Shown piece by piece: positions 10,001 through 17,810 of a DNA stretch of 42,064 bases (its first letter is position 1; each line of letters opens with the position of its first letter). The stretch comes from Bacteroidales bacterium (GTDB taxonomy: Bacteria > Bacteroidota > Bacteroidia > Bacteroidales > UBA932), in NCBI GenBank assembly GCA_016290835.1, contig JAEEVG010000016.1, positions 1 to 42,064 on the forward strand, in the 5' to 3' direction. The notes below the pieces were generated by a model, which saw nothing but the letters and a program-made list of their open reading frames with translations, did no database searches and had not been told where the DNA came from. Position numbers and translations under genes: made by a program.

Positions 10001-10093
10001 CGTCCAGCTGTAGATGCCGAATGCGGAGATGACCAGAAACGCCACGGCCACCAGCCAGCGGCGTCTCAAGGTGAATTCTATCAGCTTGTTCAT
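6992..10093 (-). CDS. czcA: Heavy-metal efflux RND pump, CzcA/CusA family
   Basis: A 1033-residue inner-membrane pump of normal RND length: TM1 near residues 12-30, a large periplasmic loop, a TM bundle near 340-540, a second loop, and a last TM bundle near 870-1010. In TM4 the sequence is DFGILVDGAIVMTE (D396, D402, E409), the D-D-E proton-relay pattern of the HME subfamily. In classified members this motif form goes with divalent metals (Zn, Co, Cd, Ni), whereas Cu/Ag pumps of the CusA type lack the first Asp, so a Czc-like substrate is my inference. It follows the adaptor gene by 4 bases. Confidence 0.95.
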   Translation of the reverse strand: MNKLIEFTLRRRWLVAVAFLVISAFGIYSWTRLSVDAYPDIADVTVQVVTQVPGLAAEEIEQQITIPLERALNGIPSLNMMRSRNAFGLSVIILVFDDGTEDYWARQRVRECIESVDLPYDAAPELNPLTSPTGEIYRYILESDNHTLRELTDLNQWVVIPRLQQIPGVAAVSNFGGLTTQFQLEIDPDRMLKFGLSLPEVEQAIEDNNANSGGSMLTSGEQSYVVRGVGLVEDLEDLGRIVVKSVDGSPVFLSDLGELKYGNLERKGVMGFLDDEHSIHDGVEGIVQMLRYQNPSAVLEKVHAAVDELNTDVLPKGVRIRPFLDRTELVGTTLSTVEHTLFFGMLLVIGILLIFLGSAYSALIVAATIPISLLIAFILMHLTGIPANLLSLGAIDFGILVDGAIVMTETLLKLREDAPDKPLDPRRTIRRIADVAKPIFFSTIIIIVAYMPLFTFQRIEKKLFTPMAYTVGYALLGALSVALILIPGLAYSLYRKPQKVYHNKVVASLTEKYKGLTARAMLRPKRVFALIGCILVLVSVLAVTVGKDFLPALDEGGIWIQVQAPPGISLEKSALMADELRDRMKQFDEVTYVMTQVGRDDEGTEAFTSSHIECCIGLKPYSKWKRGRTKADLVEEMSAALAQMPGFHAGFSQPIIDMVMDQIAGSHSDLAVKVFGDDLTEARRIAEDVVAVVSDIPGATDVLIDQEPPLPQLKISVDRERVARYGLNVADIADLVEVAIGGKAISQVFIGSKVYDVICRYSETSRDTPEKIAALTLVGPDGTLVPLSAVAKVETVLGASSIAREMNRRHLIVRLNLRGRDLTSYLEEARARIAKEIQYDHTAFQVRWDGQFENQRRAYRRLAIIIPFVLALMFLLLFGAFGKFRQAGLLISLLPLALLGGLLALNVRGMTFNVSSAVGFIALFGLTIQNGVIMISHINSLRRDGSPLREAVIEGAAHRLRPVLMTATVAILGLLPASLATGIGSDVQRPLATVIVYGLLFSTIITLYILPTLYYLMERRYEVKKAKSDEVYL

Positions 10094-10097
10094 CGCC

Positions 10098-11204
10098 CTA
10101 CTCGCTCAGATAGATGCCGCCCGAGGCGATGAAACGCTCGCCCTCGGAAAGCCCGGACAGGACGCGCAACTGCTCCGTCCCGGCGCTCTCTACGCGGACA
10201 GGCCGGCGCACGAAGTGCAGGTTCTCTTGCTCGAGATAGACATACTTGCCTCCCTCGCCCTGGAACACCGCGGACGCGGGAATCAGCAGGGCCGAGGTGA
10301 CGGGCGTGGTGAAGGACGCCGAGACGAACATCCCGGGCCGCAGGGCGCGGGATGCATTGTCGCACTCGAGCACGACCTCCACCGAACGAGTCTGCTCGTC
10401 CAGCATTTCCCCGACATAGACGATCTTGGCCTCCACGGGATGCTCCGGATCATTGTCCAGGATGACCTGCGCCCGGGTACGGCCCGGGACGATACGGCCG
10501 ATCTGGTCCTCCTTGACGCGGGAAGACACCCACACGCGGGAGAGTTCGGCGATCGTCGCCAGCGGCTCCGCATCCTCCTTGAGATAGGCCCCCTGCGTGA
10601 GGGAGCACGCGACGACGCGGCCCGTGATCGGGGCCGTGATCGTGACGGGCGCACCCATCTGCAGGTGGTCCAGGTCCACGCGATAGACCGACAGCGCCAT
10701 CCGGGACATCTCGAAGGCGTTGCGGGCGTTCTGCGCCTCGGCGCGCGCCTCCTCGATCTCCCGTTCGGAAAGGATGCCCGAGCGGTACATCGCCTCGCGG
10801 CGGGTCAGGTTGGCGGCGGCATTCCGGTCCTCGACCTGGTGCTCATAGTATTCGCGCACAGCGTCGTAGAAGTCGGGCGAACTCATCTCGAAGAGGGGCT
10901 GTCCGGCGCGGACGTGATCGCCCAGGCGCACCCGGACGCGGGTGATGCGGCCGGCGAAAGGCACGCCGACTTCGGCCATGCGGCCCGCCATCGGGGTGAC
11001 GGTACCGACCGTGTGGAACGTATCTTCGAAGGCGGACGGAGCGGCGCTCTCGACCACCAGTTCATTGGCAACGGGGGATGCAGGACGGACCGTGACCTCG
11101 TCTCCGGAGAAATTGAAATCCTTCTCGGACGACGCAGCGTCATTCTGACGGCAGCCTGCGAGCACCGGCAGCACGATGGCCAGTGCATACAGTATTTGTT
11201 TCAT
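10098..11204 (-). CDS. RND periplasmic adaptor lipoprotein (CzcB/CusB-type membrane fusion protein)
   Basis: A 368-residue protein starting with a lipoprotein signal (LPVLAGC, Cys18). It then shows the adaptor layout: a beta-barrel/lipoyl half (GRITRVRVRLGDHVRAGQPL), a helical hairpin at about 120-180 rich in Arg, Glu and Ala, the second lipoyl half (GAPVTITAPITGRVVACSLTQG), and barrel and membrane-proximal domains (ALRPGMFVSASF). There is no N-terminal metal-binding His/Met domain as in some CusB proteins; the separate His-rich protein upstream may take that place. It lies 4 bases before the pump gene. Confidence 0.93.
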   Translation of the reverse strand: MKQILYALAIVLPVLAGCRQNDAASSEKDFNFSGDEVTVRPASPVANELVVESAAPSAFEDTFHTVGTVTPMAGRMAEVGVPFAGRITRVRVRLGDHVRAGQPLFEMSSPDFYDAVREYYEHQVEDRNAAANLTRREAMYRSGILSEREIEEARAEAQNARNAFEMSRMALSVYRVDLDHLQMGAPVTITAPITGRVVACSLTQGAYLKEDAEPLATIAELSRVWVSSRVKEDQIGRIVPGRTRAQVILDNDPEHPVEAKIVYVGEMLDEQTRSVEVVLECDNASRALRPGMFVSASFTTPVTSALLIPASAVFQGEGGKYVYLEQENLHFVRRPVRVESAGTEQLRVLSGLSEGERFIASGGIYLSE

Positions 11205-11265
11205 CGGGTTATGTCGGGTTTTGCGGTAAGACTAACGGTTTTCTCCCGGACGGGAGTTCTGGTCG

Positions 11266-11637
11266 TTACAGCAAAACGGGCGGTGCGCGCAGCGAACGGG
11301 TGCGCAGCACGCACTTCTGCTCCTGCAGGAGCTCGGGGACATAGAAAATATCGGTCAGGACCTCGACCCGCGCGATCTCGACAGCGGGGAGAATATCGTC
11401 CGTGAACGTCAGTTCGTTGGCCTCCTGGATGGTCTGCAGCTGGCCGGGGGTATGGCCGCCGTCGGTGGGGACGGAAGCATCGGAAGTGTGGCCTTTCCAA
11501 TAGAAATGGGAGTGCACGATGACCTGCCCGCCGATTACGTGCGTATGCCAGCACATCGTAGAACTGACATACCCCAGCGACAGCAGCACGGTCAACACCG
11601 CCATCAGGAAATTCTTGCTGGATGCGGACAATTTCAT
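11266..11637 (-). CDS. Small exported His-rich protein heading the metal-efflux operon
   Basis: A 123-residue protein with an N-terminal signal or anchor helix (about residues 9-28). Immediately after it come C29, H31, H33, H42, H44, H50 and H62, in the motif CWHTHVIGGQVIVHSHFYW, a cluster suited to binding Zn or Cu outside the inner membrane. The C-terminal half has no recognisable domain. It is first in the operon, 61 bases before the adaptor gene, behind a good promoter. I infer a periplasmic metal-binding accessory to the pump; no catalytic role is visible. Confidence 0.75.
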   Translation of the reverse strand: MKLSASSKNFLMAVLTVLLSLGYVSSTMCWHTHVIGGQVIVHSHFYWKGHTSDASVPTDGGHTPGQLQTIQEANELTFTDDILPAVEIARVEVLTDIFYVPELLQEQKCVLRTRSLRAPPVLL

Positions 11638-11647
11638 AACAGGTCCG

Positions 11648-11677
11648 CAAATATACTAATTTCCAAGGGATTTCAAA
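11648..11677 (-). promoter_or_regulatory. Promoter of the metal-efflux operon
   Basis: The minus strand has TTTG (11674-11677) and TATATTTG (11648-11655) separated by 18 bases, 10 bases upstream of the ATG at 11637. The leader would be only a few bases long. No metal-regulator gene or obvious operator dyad is next to it. Confidence 0.65.
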
Positions 11678-11690
11678 TGTGCGCGGGCAC

Positions 11691-11724
11691 AAAAAAAAGA
11701 CCGGCCACCTTCCGGCGGCCGGTC
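11691..11724 (-). terminator. Intrinsic terminator of the outer-membrane barrel gene
   Basis: On the minus strand GACCGGCC (complement of 717-724 within 11717-11724) pairs with GGCCGGTC (11699-11706) around a 10-base loop, followed by T-rich sequence at 11691-11698. It lies just after the stop at 11748 and just before the efflux promoter. Confidence 0.85.
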
Positions 11725-11747
11725 CTCAGTGTTACAACGGTTTCCAA

Positions 11748-12353
11748 TTAGAAGAGGAACGCGACACCGGCGGTGAGCTGGTTGCGCTTGACCGTGTAGT
11801 TGTTGGAGTTGTAGCGGTTCAGCATACCGAAGTCATAACCGACCTGGAAGCGGATCATGTCGTTGAACACAAGACCCACACCGCCGCCGAGCATGACGTC
11901 GAAGCGCTGCAGGCTCTCATTGTCGGTGAGACGGTCATAAGTCGTGTTGCCGGACTTAATCTTGGAGGCAACGGCGATGGAGGCACTGGGGCCGCCATAG
12001 ACGAAAACGCGCATATTGCCACCCAATTCGCCACCAAAGCTCAGGTGAAGAGGGACATTGATGAAGCTGTCCTGCTGCTTGCCTTCAATCTTGAGACCGA
12101 AAATGGAAGCCACATTGTTCTTGGAGGCCATACCAAAATAGACACCCGGGGTGAAGTTGAGGCTGCCTGCCAGAGGAATCGTGTAACCCATACCGACATA
12201 GAAACCGTTCAGCGGAGTACGTTGGGTAGAAGAATTTCCAGACTTGACGGTCTCCGTCGAAGAAAGATAGCCAGCTCCGATGGAGGCCTGCCCCATGGCG
12301 TTCACGCCGGCGAGCATCAAGAATGCTGCAACAATGGTAATAATCTTTTTCAT
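11748..12353 (-). CDS. Small outer-membrane beta-barrel protein (porin-like, OMP_b-brl family)
   Basis: A 201-residue protein with signal peptide MKKIITIVAAFLMLAGVNAM and cleavage about AMGQA. The remainder consists of alternating amphipathic strands (ASIGAGYL, GFYVGMGYTIPL, VYFGMASK, FINVPLHLSFGG, VFVYGGPSASIA, FQVGYDFGMLNRY) and ends with a terminal Phe (GVAFLF), the usual signal for BAM assembly. This fits an 8-stranded barrel of the PF13568 kind. The physiological role is unknown. It is monocistronic, with its own promoter and terminator. Confidence 0.88.
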   Translation of the reverse strand: MKKIITIVAAFLMLAGVNAMGQASIGAGYLSSTETVKSGNSSTQRTPLNGFYVGMGYTIPLAGSLNFTPGVYFGMASKNNVASIFGLKIEGKQQDSFINVPLHLSFGGELGGNMRVFVYGGPSASIAVASKIKSGNTTYDRLTDNESLQRFDVMLGGGVGLVFNDMIRFQVGYDFGMLNRYNSNNYTVKRNQLTAGVAFLF

Positions 12354-12384
12354 AATAAGTAAAAAATTAAATTGTATTGCATGG

Positions 12385-12416
12385 CAAAAATACGCCCAAA
12401 AAATGACTTATCCAAA
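12385..12416 (-). promoter_or_regulatory. Promoter of the barrel protein
   Basis: The minus strand has TTTG (12413-12416), a 20-base spacer, then TATTTTTG (12385-12392), a perfect Bacteroidota consensus 31 bases before the ATG at 12353. Confidence 0.8.
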
Positions 12417-12441
12417 TTGGGGGCATTTTTTCAGCGCGCCC

Positions 12442-12473
12442 CTTGCTTGGTTCATTTTCTTTAACTATCTTTG
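12442..12473 (+). promoter_or_regulatory. Divergent promoter for the unrecognised lipoprotein
   Basis: TATCTTTG at 12466-12473 is a full -7 match. A weak -33 (CTTG, 12442-12445) lies 20 bases upstream. The ATG it serves is at 12518. Confidence 0.6.
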
Positions 12474-12517
12474 TCATAAGCGCTTCGCACGGTGCAGGCG
12501 CCTTAAAACACAAACTG

Positions 12518-13636
12518 ATGAAAAACTACCGGATCCTTCTGCCGGCGGCCCTGCTGCTCGCCGCCCTCCCCTCTTGCGACAAGAATCGCCCCGATGCTCC
12601 CAACACCCACAATCCGCCCGTCCTCGAACTCCCGGGCGCGCCGTTCGAACTCAGCGCCCTGGACCACGAACGGGGCTACCACCGCGACTCCGCCTATATC
12701 TTCGAAGGCATCTGGCGCGAGCCCCACTTCTATTTCGGGCGCGAGCGGCTGGACACCATGCAACTCAACATCACCCCCGACAACGCCATCATCCTGCAGC
12801 TCCGCTCCGACGATTCCGCCTTCAAGGGGGTCAACGCCTCCTCCTCCGCCCGTTGCATCGATATCGAGCCCGACGGAGGCGACCGCTCCCGCTACCGCCT
12901 GAAATGGAATGCCGAAGGAAGATCCGTCATCACCCTCTGGAACGGGGAAGGACCTGCCCGGCGGGAAGTCCGATTCACGGCCACTTCCCGCCGGGAAATC
13001 CCCCTGGAAGGCATCCTGGTGCGCATTGACGGGCAGGAGAAGATCCTGTGCACCGATGTGCAGTTCGGCGGGCAGATTTCGTTCAGCGCAGCGGGAGACC
13101 CCTTGCTCTATGCCAAATATTACTGGGATCTCCGCGGCTACACCCGGGAGAACAGATCCCGCCACGCCTGCTTCGAGGTCGCGGGGCCCGTGCCCCTCAA
13201 TGCCAATACCGGCAAGCTGCATATCTCCCTGGATGAGATCGGCCTCGTGGACCACGGCGCTTACTACGAAGCCCTGGCGCCGCACATCTGGCTCAAGGCC
13301 TATGGCCTCTACGAAGAGAACCTGCAGTTCAATCCCGACTTCCGCTGGTTCCACCCCTTCATCATCGAGAAGGTGCCTGAAGGCAAATGGCGCTACGACA
13401 TCCTGAATATCTGCCCGCTGTACTTCCACGACGATGCCTACACCCTCAACCCCCAGGACCTGCGCGAGCGCTTCGCCTGGATCTGGCCCCAGGCCTACGG
13501 CACCGCCTTCGTGTTCTCCATCGCTGAAGGAGACAACATCTCCGAACGCTACAACCTCTGGTACTACGACCGCGTCCACCAGATCCGCCTCAATTTCCCC
13601 AACACCGCCCGAATCCCCTGGGAGCAGTACTACTGA
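12518..13636 (+). CDS. Exported lipoprotein, function unknown
   Basis: A 372-residue protein starting MKNYRILLPAALLLAALPSC, a lipoprotein signal with Cys20. The mature part is acidic and aromatic-rich with many beta-like stretches, and has two parts: up to about residue 165 an Ig-like strand pattern (RYRLKWNAEGRSVITLWNG), then a region ending in a Trp/Tyr-rich C-terminus (WPQAYGTAFVFSIAEGDN). I do not recognise the family. The frame continues upstream to 12443, but the ATG at 12518 gives the signal peptide. It converges on the fimbrial cluster, with 5 bases between stops, and is transcribed opposite to it. Confidence 0.8.
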   Translation: MKNYRILLPAALLLAALPSCDKNRPDAPNTHNPPVLELPGAPFELSALDHERGYHRDSAYIFEGIWREPHFYFGRERLDTMQLNITPDNAIILQLRSDDSAFKGVNASSSARCIDIEPDGGDRSRYRLKWNAEGRSVITLWNGEGPARREVRFTATSRREIPLEGILVRIDGQEKILCTDVQFGGQISFSAAGDPLLYAKYYWDLRGYTRENRSRHACFEVAGPVPLNANTGKLHISLDEIGLVDHGAYYEALAPHIWLKAYGLYEENLQFNPDFRWFHPFIIEKVPEGKWRYDILNICPLYFHDDAYTLNPQDLRERFAWIWPQAYGTAFVFSIAEGDNISERYNLWYYDRVHQIRLNFPNTARIPWEQYY

Positions 13637-13641
13637 TGCGT

Positions 13642-16600
13642 TCAGAACGCTCCCGGGCCGGTCCAGAAGATGCAGGTTTTGCCTTCGGGGATGCTGAAGC
13701 CGTCCAGGCCGTCGAAGTAGTCGGAGTGGTAGTTGGCGGGATCCAGCTGGATGATCCTGGCGATGGAGCGGCTCGGGATAGAGGAAGCTACCCGGTCCAG
13801 GATATCCTGCGTCCAGACCGTGGCGTTTTCATTGCCGTTGAGGTAATACCAGGCGTATTTCACATCGTAGTCCGCAAGCGGGGTCCCGGTACGGTTCCCC
13901 GGGGCATAATAGTCGTTCGTGCCCGACCGCTTCATATAGCAGTCGGAGAGGGTCACCCTGGACATCCAGTCCGACGAGCCGAAGAGCTGCATCATCCAGT
14001 GCCGCGAATCGGCATCCACCTGCTGCCCCAGACGCTTGAGGTACTTGCTGATTTTCAGGGGCATCAGATAGACGGAAGCCTTCGCCTGCCCGCTCCGGGC
14101 CACGATGAGCAGGTCGTTGTTGATCCGGGGATAGGTGAGATAGAAACCGCTCCTGACCTTGAACTGCCGGCCATCCCACTTGTTGGTGATCGTGCCCGTC
14201 ATCAGCTGCTGGCCGAAGGGAATGATCAGGCCGCCGGGCACCGGCTCTCCGCCGGAGCTGAACTGGTGCTGATGGGCCTCGTTATACACCCATGAGAACG
14301 TGCCGCCCGATCCCTCATCCGCCTCCTCCACGACGAAATCGATGACCGGCTGCAGGGTCTCGTAGGGAGCCTTGCGGCAGGTGTAGGACGTGGCATCCCC
14401 GCTCCGCTCCCACTCGATGCGCGACAGATCCCCGTGGAAAAAGGAGAAATCGGCCCGGACGCCGAACGAGACATCCTCGCCCAGCTGGCTCTGCGTGCCG
14501 GTGTTGAAGTAGTTCGAGAACATGACGCTGGTCGGGTTCGTGGGGGTCGACTCGAAGATGGTGTTCAGCCCGCTCATCAGCGAGTTGATGTTCAGGTGGC
14601 TCACGCGCAGGGGGAAGTTCCCGCCTCCGGAGAACAGATCCGTCAGCTTCTCCGGGCGCAACAAGACATAGCCCAGACTGGTGCTGTAAGCCCCGTTGAC
14701 CGTGGAATAAGACAGTTCTTCCATCCGGAGCCCGCCCGAAGTGGTCGCCCGCACAGACATTTCGCCCGTGGCCGGGTCCAGACTCAGGCAGGACATCCAG
14801 GACGTGTGCGTGTTGTAGGCGGAGCGCAGTTCCAAGCCCAGCAGCGATGTATACAGGGACGCCTCGAATGCGTCCGCACCGATGCGCGCCGTCCCGTCGA
14901 AGTTCCAATAACCGAGGGGCGTAGTCACCTCTCCGCCGTCGATGGGCAGGAAAATATCCCGGCTCTCCGAGACCAGGCGGGGTTCGCTGATGCGGATCGG
15001 AATCTCCACACTGTCGTTGAGCCGGTCCTCCGAGAAAACCAGGATCCGTCCGTCCCGGGAGGTCCAGCCTCCGTGCGAGGCCTGGAAACGATTGGGATAG
15101 AAGGCATAGACGTCCAGGCCGCCGTCCGTCAGGCGCTGCTCCGGATAGGCGGCAGGGTCGAGCAGGACCGCACCGGAGCCGTCCAAACGGGCCGTCGGGA
15201 AGGAGGCGGACTCGCTGGAGGAGGTCTTCCACTGCCGGTTGGCGGTATGGGCCGTACCCGAAGCGCTGCGTCCGCAGGGATCCTGGTCCGCAGCATAGCA
15301 GAGCGTGGAACCGGCGAAGCCGGAGACCGACAGGTGGCGCTTCTGTCCCAGATAGAAGTCCCGGGTAAGCGATTTGCCGTCGGCCACGGTAACGGAAATG
15401 TCCTCGTAGAGCCGCAGGGAGAAGTTCAGATCGCCTCCCCCGGGCAGCAAGCTCAGCTTCAGCAGGCGCGCATCCCCCAGGTGGGCGTTGAAACGCGCGG
15501 GATCGATCACCGAGAACTTCAGCCGGGCGAGCGCGGCATCCCAGGAAGCCCGGATCCCCCGGTCGGAGAGCCACTGGTAATCCTGGGTACCGGATTGCAG
15601 GAAATCGGCCCGCCAGGCACAGTCCGCGAGCGAAGACGGGGTGAAAGAACCGCCCCCCAGGGCGTTCTTGCCGGCCAGGGCGTTCTCCCGACCCAGCTGC
15701 CCGGCCGGGTTCATATAGACGTAGAATGCCCCGTCGCGGCCCTTGCGAACAGCCACGTTGCGGCCTTCGGGGAGGCGGTCGGTGAACGCCGCATCGGCGG
15801 TCAGGCAGAAGAGGCGCCCGTCCTGCCAATCCGAGGGTTCGACTTTCCAGTCCGGTTCGAACAGGCTCCCCACCCGGAAAGACAGGGCGATCTCGTATTC
15901 GCGGTTGCGGGCGAGGTCGAAGTTGGAACAATTGTCCGCGCCCAGATAGAAGCGGTATGTCACGTCGGCACCATAACCGCCCGCGGCCGGATCCAGGCAG
16001 CCGACGAATTCCACATAGGTCAGGAAGGACTCCACCGCCGAGAGCCCCTGCCGCAGCAGTTCGTCGCGCGTCTTGCGGCGGCTGTCGGTGTTGCCGGGCA
16101 GCAGGGTCCCCTGCATATTTTCCGGTACATAGAAGCTGAAAGTCGTCACCGAGGCATTGGAAGCGGTCATATCGGGATCATAGTCGCTCTCGGAGAGCAC
16201 GTCCTCCGCCTGCGCGGCGTGCTGGGGCGCCGGAGAGAAAGGCTGCAGCCGGGCGTTGGCCTGACGGAGGTGCAGCGAGGAATTGACGAAGAAATCCGGG
16301 TGGGCGCCTTCCCCGTCGAAGGCCCCGTGGTCGATGTGCAGGGTCACCTTGCTGAAGAGCCTCCGGCACGCGTCGGAGCCCGGAATCCCCTGCCCCTGGC
16401 TGATCTGCGTGCCCGTGTCCACGTCCTTGCTGATGTGCACGTACGGAAGGCCGCAGGCGGCCACTTCCGCGAAACGCTCCCGGCGCCAGGTGGCATTGAG
16501 GTCTCCCCCGTCCAGACGGTAGACCAGGGCCTCCAGCGAGGTTTCGTCGGCCGGGAACGCACTGCCCAGCGCCTCCATCAGGTGGGTCACCCGCCCGTCC

Positions 16601-16962
16601 GACTTGTTCACGGCATTCAGGTTGCCCAGGATATAGAAATCGCAGGTGGTCAGCGGTACCCGCAATTTCAGCGGGACGCTCCGCTGCGCCTGGATTTCCT
16701 CCTCCGTGAAAAAGCGATAGGAGTCCAGCTGGCCGGTGGACGAGCGGAACACCAGCACCAGGGCGCCCGAGCCGCGGCTTTCCACATCGTGGAGCAGCGA
16801 TCCTTTGGTCAGCGCCTCGTCGGGGGCGATGGTGAGGCTGATTTCCGCCTGCGCCAGCTCCTCGGGGGTCGCGAAACGGACCACCATGGGTTCGGGTTCA
16901 CAGGCGGCCAGGCCCAGGCAGGCGACCAGCAGAAATACGATCTTTTTCGATAATCGGTTCAT
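13642..16962 (-). CDS. Giant DUF4906-like surface lipoprotein of the fimbrial locus
   Basis: An 1106-residue lipoprotein (signal LLVACLGLAAC, Cys21). The first 350 residues look like a FimB/Mfa-type pilin fold: EISLTIAPDEALTKG, then LVFRSSTGQLDSYRFF and FYILGNLNAV, the strand pattern seen in fimbrial subunits. The remainder is a long beta-rich extension with SGGXX and Asn/Ser-rich repeats and no catalytic motif. Size, position at the end of a type V pilus operon and lipoprotein signal suggest a tip-associated or adhesive protein of the DUF4906 kind. The family assignment is from memory of such loci, not a search. It lies 12 bases after the FimB-like gene. Confidence 0.78.
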   Translation of the reverse strand: MNRLSKKIVFLLVACLGLAACEPEPMVVRFATPEELAQAEISLTIAPDEALTKGSLLHDVESRGSGALVLVFRSSTGQLDSYRFFTEEEIQAQRSVPLKLRVPLTTCDFYILGNLNAVNKSDGRVTHLMEALGSAFPADETSLEALVYRLDGGDLNATWRRERFAEVAACGLPYVHISKDVDTGTQISQGQGIPGSDACRRLFSKVTLHIDHGAFDGEGAHPDFFVNSSLHLRQANARLQPFSPAPQHAAQAEDVLSESDYDPDMTASNASVTTFSFYVPENMQGTLLPGNTDSRRKTRDELLRQGLSAVESFLTYVEFVGCLDPAAGGYGADVTYRFYLGADNCSNFDLARNREYEIALSFRVGSLFEPDWKVEPSDWQDGRLFCLTADAAFTDRLPEGRNVAVRKGRDGAFYVYMNPAGQLGRENALAGKNALGGGSFTPSSLADCAWRADFLQSGTQDYQWLSDRGIRASWDAALARLKFSVIDPARFNAHLGDARLLKLSLLPGGGDLNFSLRLYEDISVTVADGKSLTRDFYLGQKRHLSVSGFAGSTLCYAADQDPCGRSASGTAHTANRQWKTSSSESASFPTARLDGSGAVLLDPAAYPEQRLTDGGLDVYAFYPNRFQASHGGWTSRDGRILVFSEDRLNDSVEIPIRISEPRLVSESRDIFLPIDGGEVTTPLGYWNFDGTARIGADAFEASLYTSLLGLELRSAYNTHTSWMSCLSLDPATGEMSVRATTSGGLRMEELSYSTVNGAYSTSLGYVLLRPEKLTDLFSGGGNFPLRVSHLNINSLMSGLNTIFESTPTNPTSVMFSNYFNTGTQSQLGEDVSFGVRADFSFFHGDLSRIEWERSGDATSYTCRKAPYETLQPVIDFVVEEADEGSGGTFSWVYNEAHQHQFSSGGEPVPGGLIIPFGQQLMTGTITNKWDGRQFKVRSGFYLTYPRINNDLLIVARSGQAKASVYLMPLKISKYLKRLGQQVDADSRHWMMQLFGSSDWMSRVTLSDCYMKRSGTNDYYAPGNRTGTPLADYDVKYAWYYLNGNENATVWTQDILDRVASSIPSRSIARIIQLDPANYHSDYFDGLDGFSIPEGKTCIFWTGPGAF

Positions 16963-16974
16963 GGTCTTGGGTTT

Positions 16975-17805
16975 TTAGATTTCAATCTGGCTAAATTCGT
17001 CGGGGCCTTCCCACGGCTGTACGGTCAGCGTCAGGCCGGCATAGACGAAGCCGACCTGGATTTCGATGTCCGGGAGGTCCTCCAGGGTCCAGTCGTAGCC
17101 CTGCCGTTCGAAGGCTTCTCCGAGGTCGAAGACATAGTCCGTCCGCCCGAGTGCGGGATTCCCCGGCTCGGGCAGATACACTTCCAGGAGCATATTGTTG
17201 GCCCGCTGGCGGGGCAGCACACCGTACCATTCCCCGAGGGCGTTCGGCCCCACGGTGGCATTGTAGCTGCCCGCGACGGGCTCAAGCGTGTAGAGATCCA
17301 TCCCGGAGCATTCCGCCCGGAGACGGAAGCGCCAGGGGTAGTCTTCAGGGGCCGTGGAACTGCCGTCGAAGAGGAAGTGCACGAGGCAGAATTGCTTGTG
17401 GGGCTCGGCATCCACGGTGTATTCATCCGCCCAGGCCGAAAAGGAGGTCCCGTAGGCCCAGATGAGATCGGCCTGGCTGCCCCGGGGCGTCTGGAGCGTC
17501 CCGTCCGAGAGGATGCCGCCCTCTACCCCGGCAAGCACGGAGACCTGGGCGAAATCCCGCGGACAGGCCTTCACATAAGCATCCCGGATCCGGGACAGGA
17601 AACTGACGCTGTCCCGGGACAGCAGGCGCGTCGTGCTGAACGAGATAAGACCCTCGCTGATGCCCCGTTGTGCGAAGCGGTCCGTCAGCACCGTGACATA
17701 CACCGGACACTCCGTGCGGTCTTCCTTGACCGAACACGCGAGTGCGACGGCCGCCGCGGCGGCAAACAGCAGGCGCCTCCCGATTGTTGTCCAAACGTGA
17801 TGCAT
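16975..17805 (-). CDS. FimB/Mfa2-family fimbrial anchor lipoprotein
   Basis: A 276-residue lipoprotein (VALACSVKEDRTEC, Cys24). The pattern C-x-x-x-x-D-R-x-x-C-P followed by VYVTVLTDRF shortly after the lipidated Cys is the hallmark of FimB/Mfa2 proteins, which anchor and limit the length of type V pili in Porphyromonas and Bacteroides. The rest is beta-rich with two transthyretin-like halves; the C-terminal half has VGFVYAGLTLTVQPW. It starts 5 bases after the upstream pilin stop. Confidence 0.85.
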   Translation of the reverse strand: MHHVWTTIGRRLLFAAAAAVALACSVKEDRTECPVYVTVLTDRFAQRGISEGLISFSTTRLLSRDSVSFLSRIRDAYVKACPRDFAQVSVLAGVEGGILSDGTLQTPRGSQADLIWAYGTSFSAWADEYTVDAEPHKQFCLVHFLFDGSSTAPEDYPWRFRLRAECSGMDLYTLEPVAGSYNATVGPNALGEWYGVLPRQRANNMLLEVYLPEPGNPALGRTDYVFDLGEAFERQGYDWTLEDLPDIEIQVGFVYAGLTLTVQPWEGPDEFSQIEI

Positions 17806-17810
17806 CGCGG

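Noticed and set aside
7220-10132. 970-codon open frame on the plus strand
   Set aside because: It is antisense to the RND pump, which has clear family motifs; long empty frames opposite GC-rich genes are expected. Its product is low-complexity, rich in His, Gly, Asp and Arg.
14434-16953. 839-codon open frame on the plus strand
   Set aside because: Antisense shadow of the giant fimbrial lipoprotein; no signal or domain.
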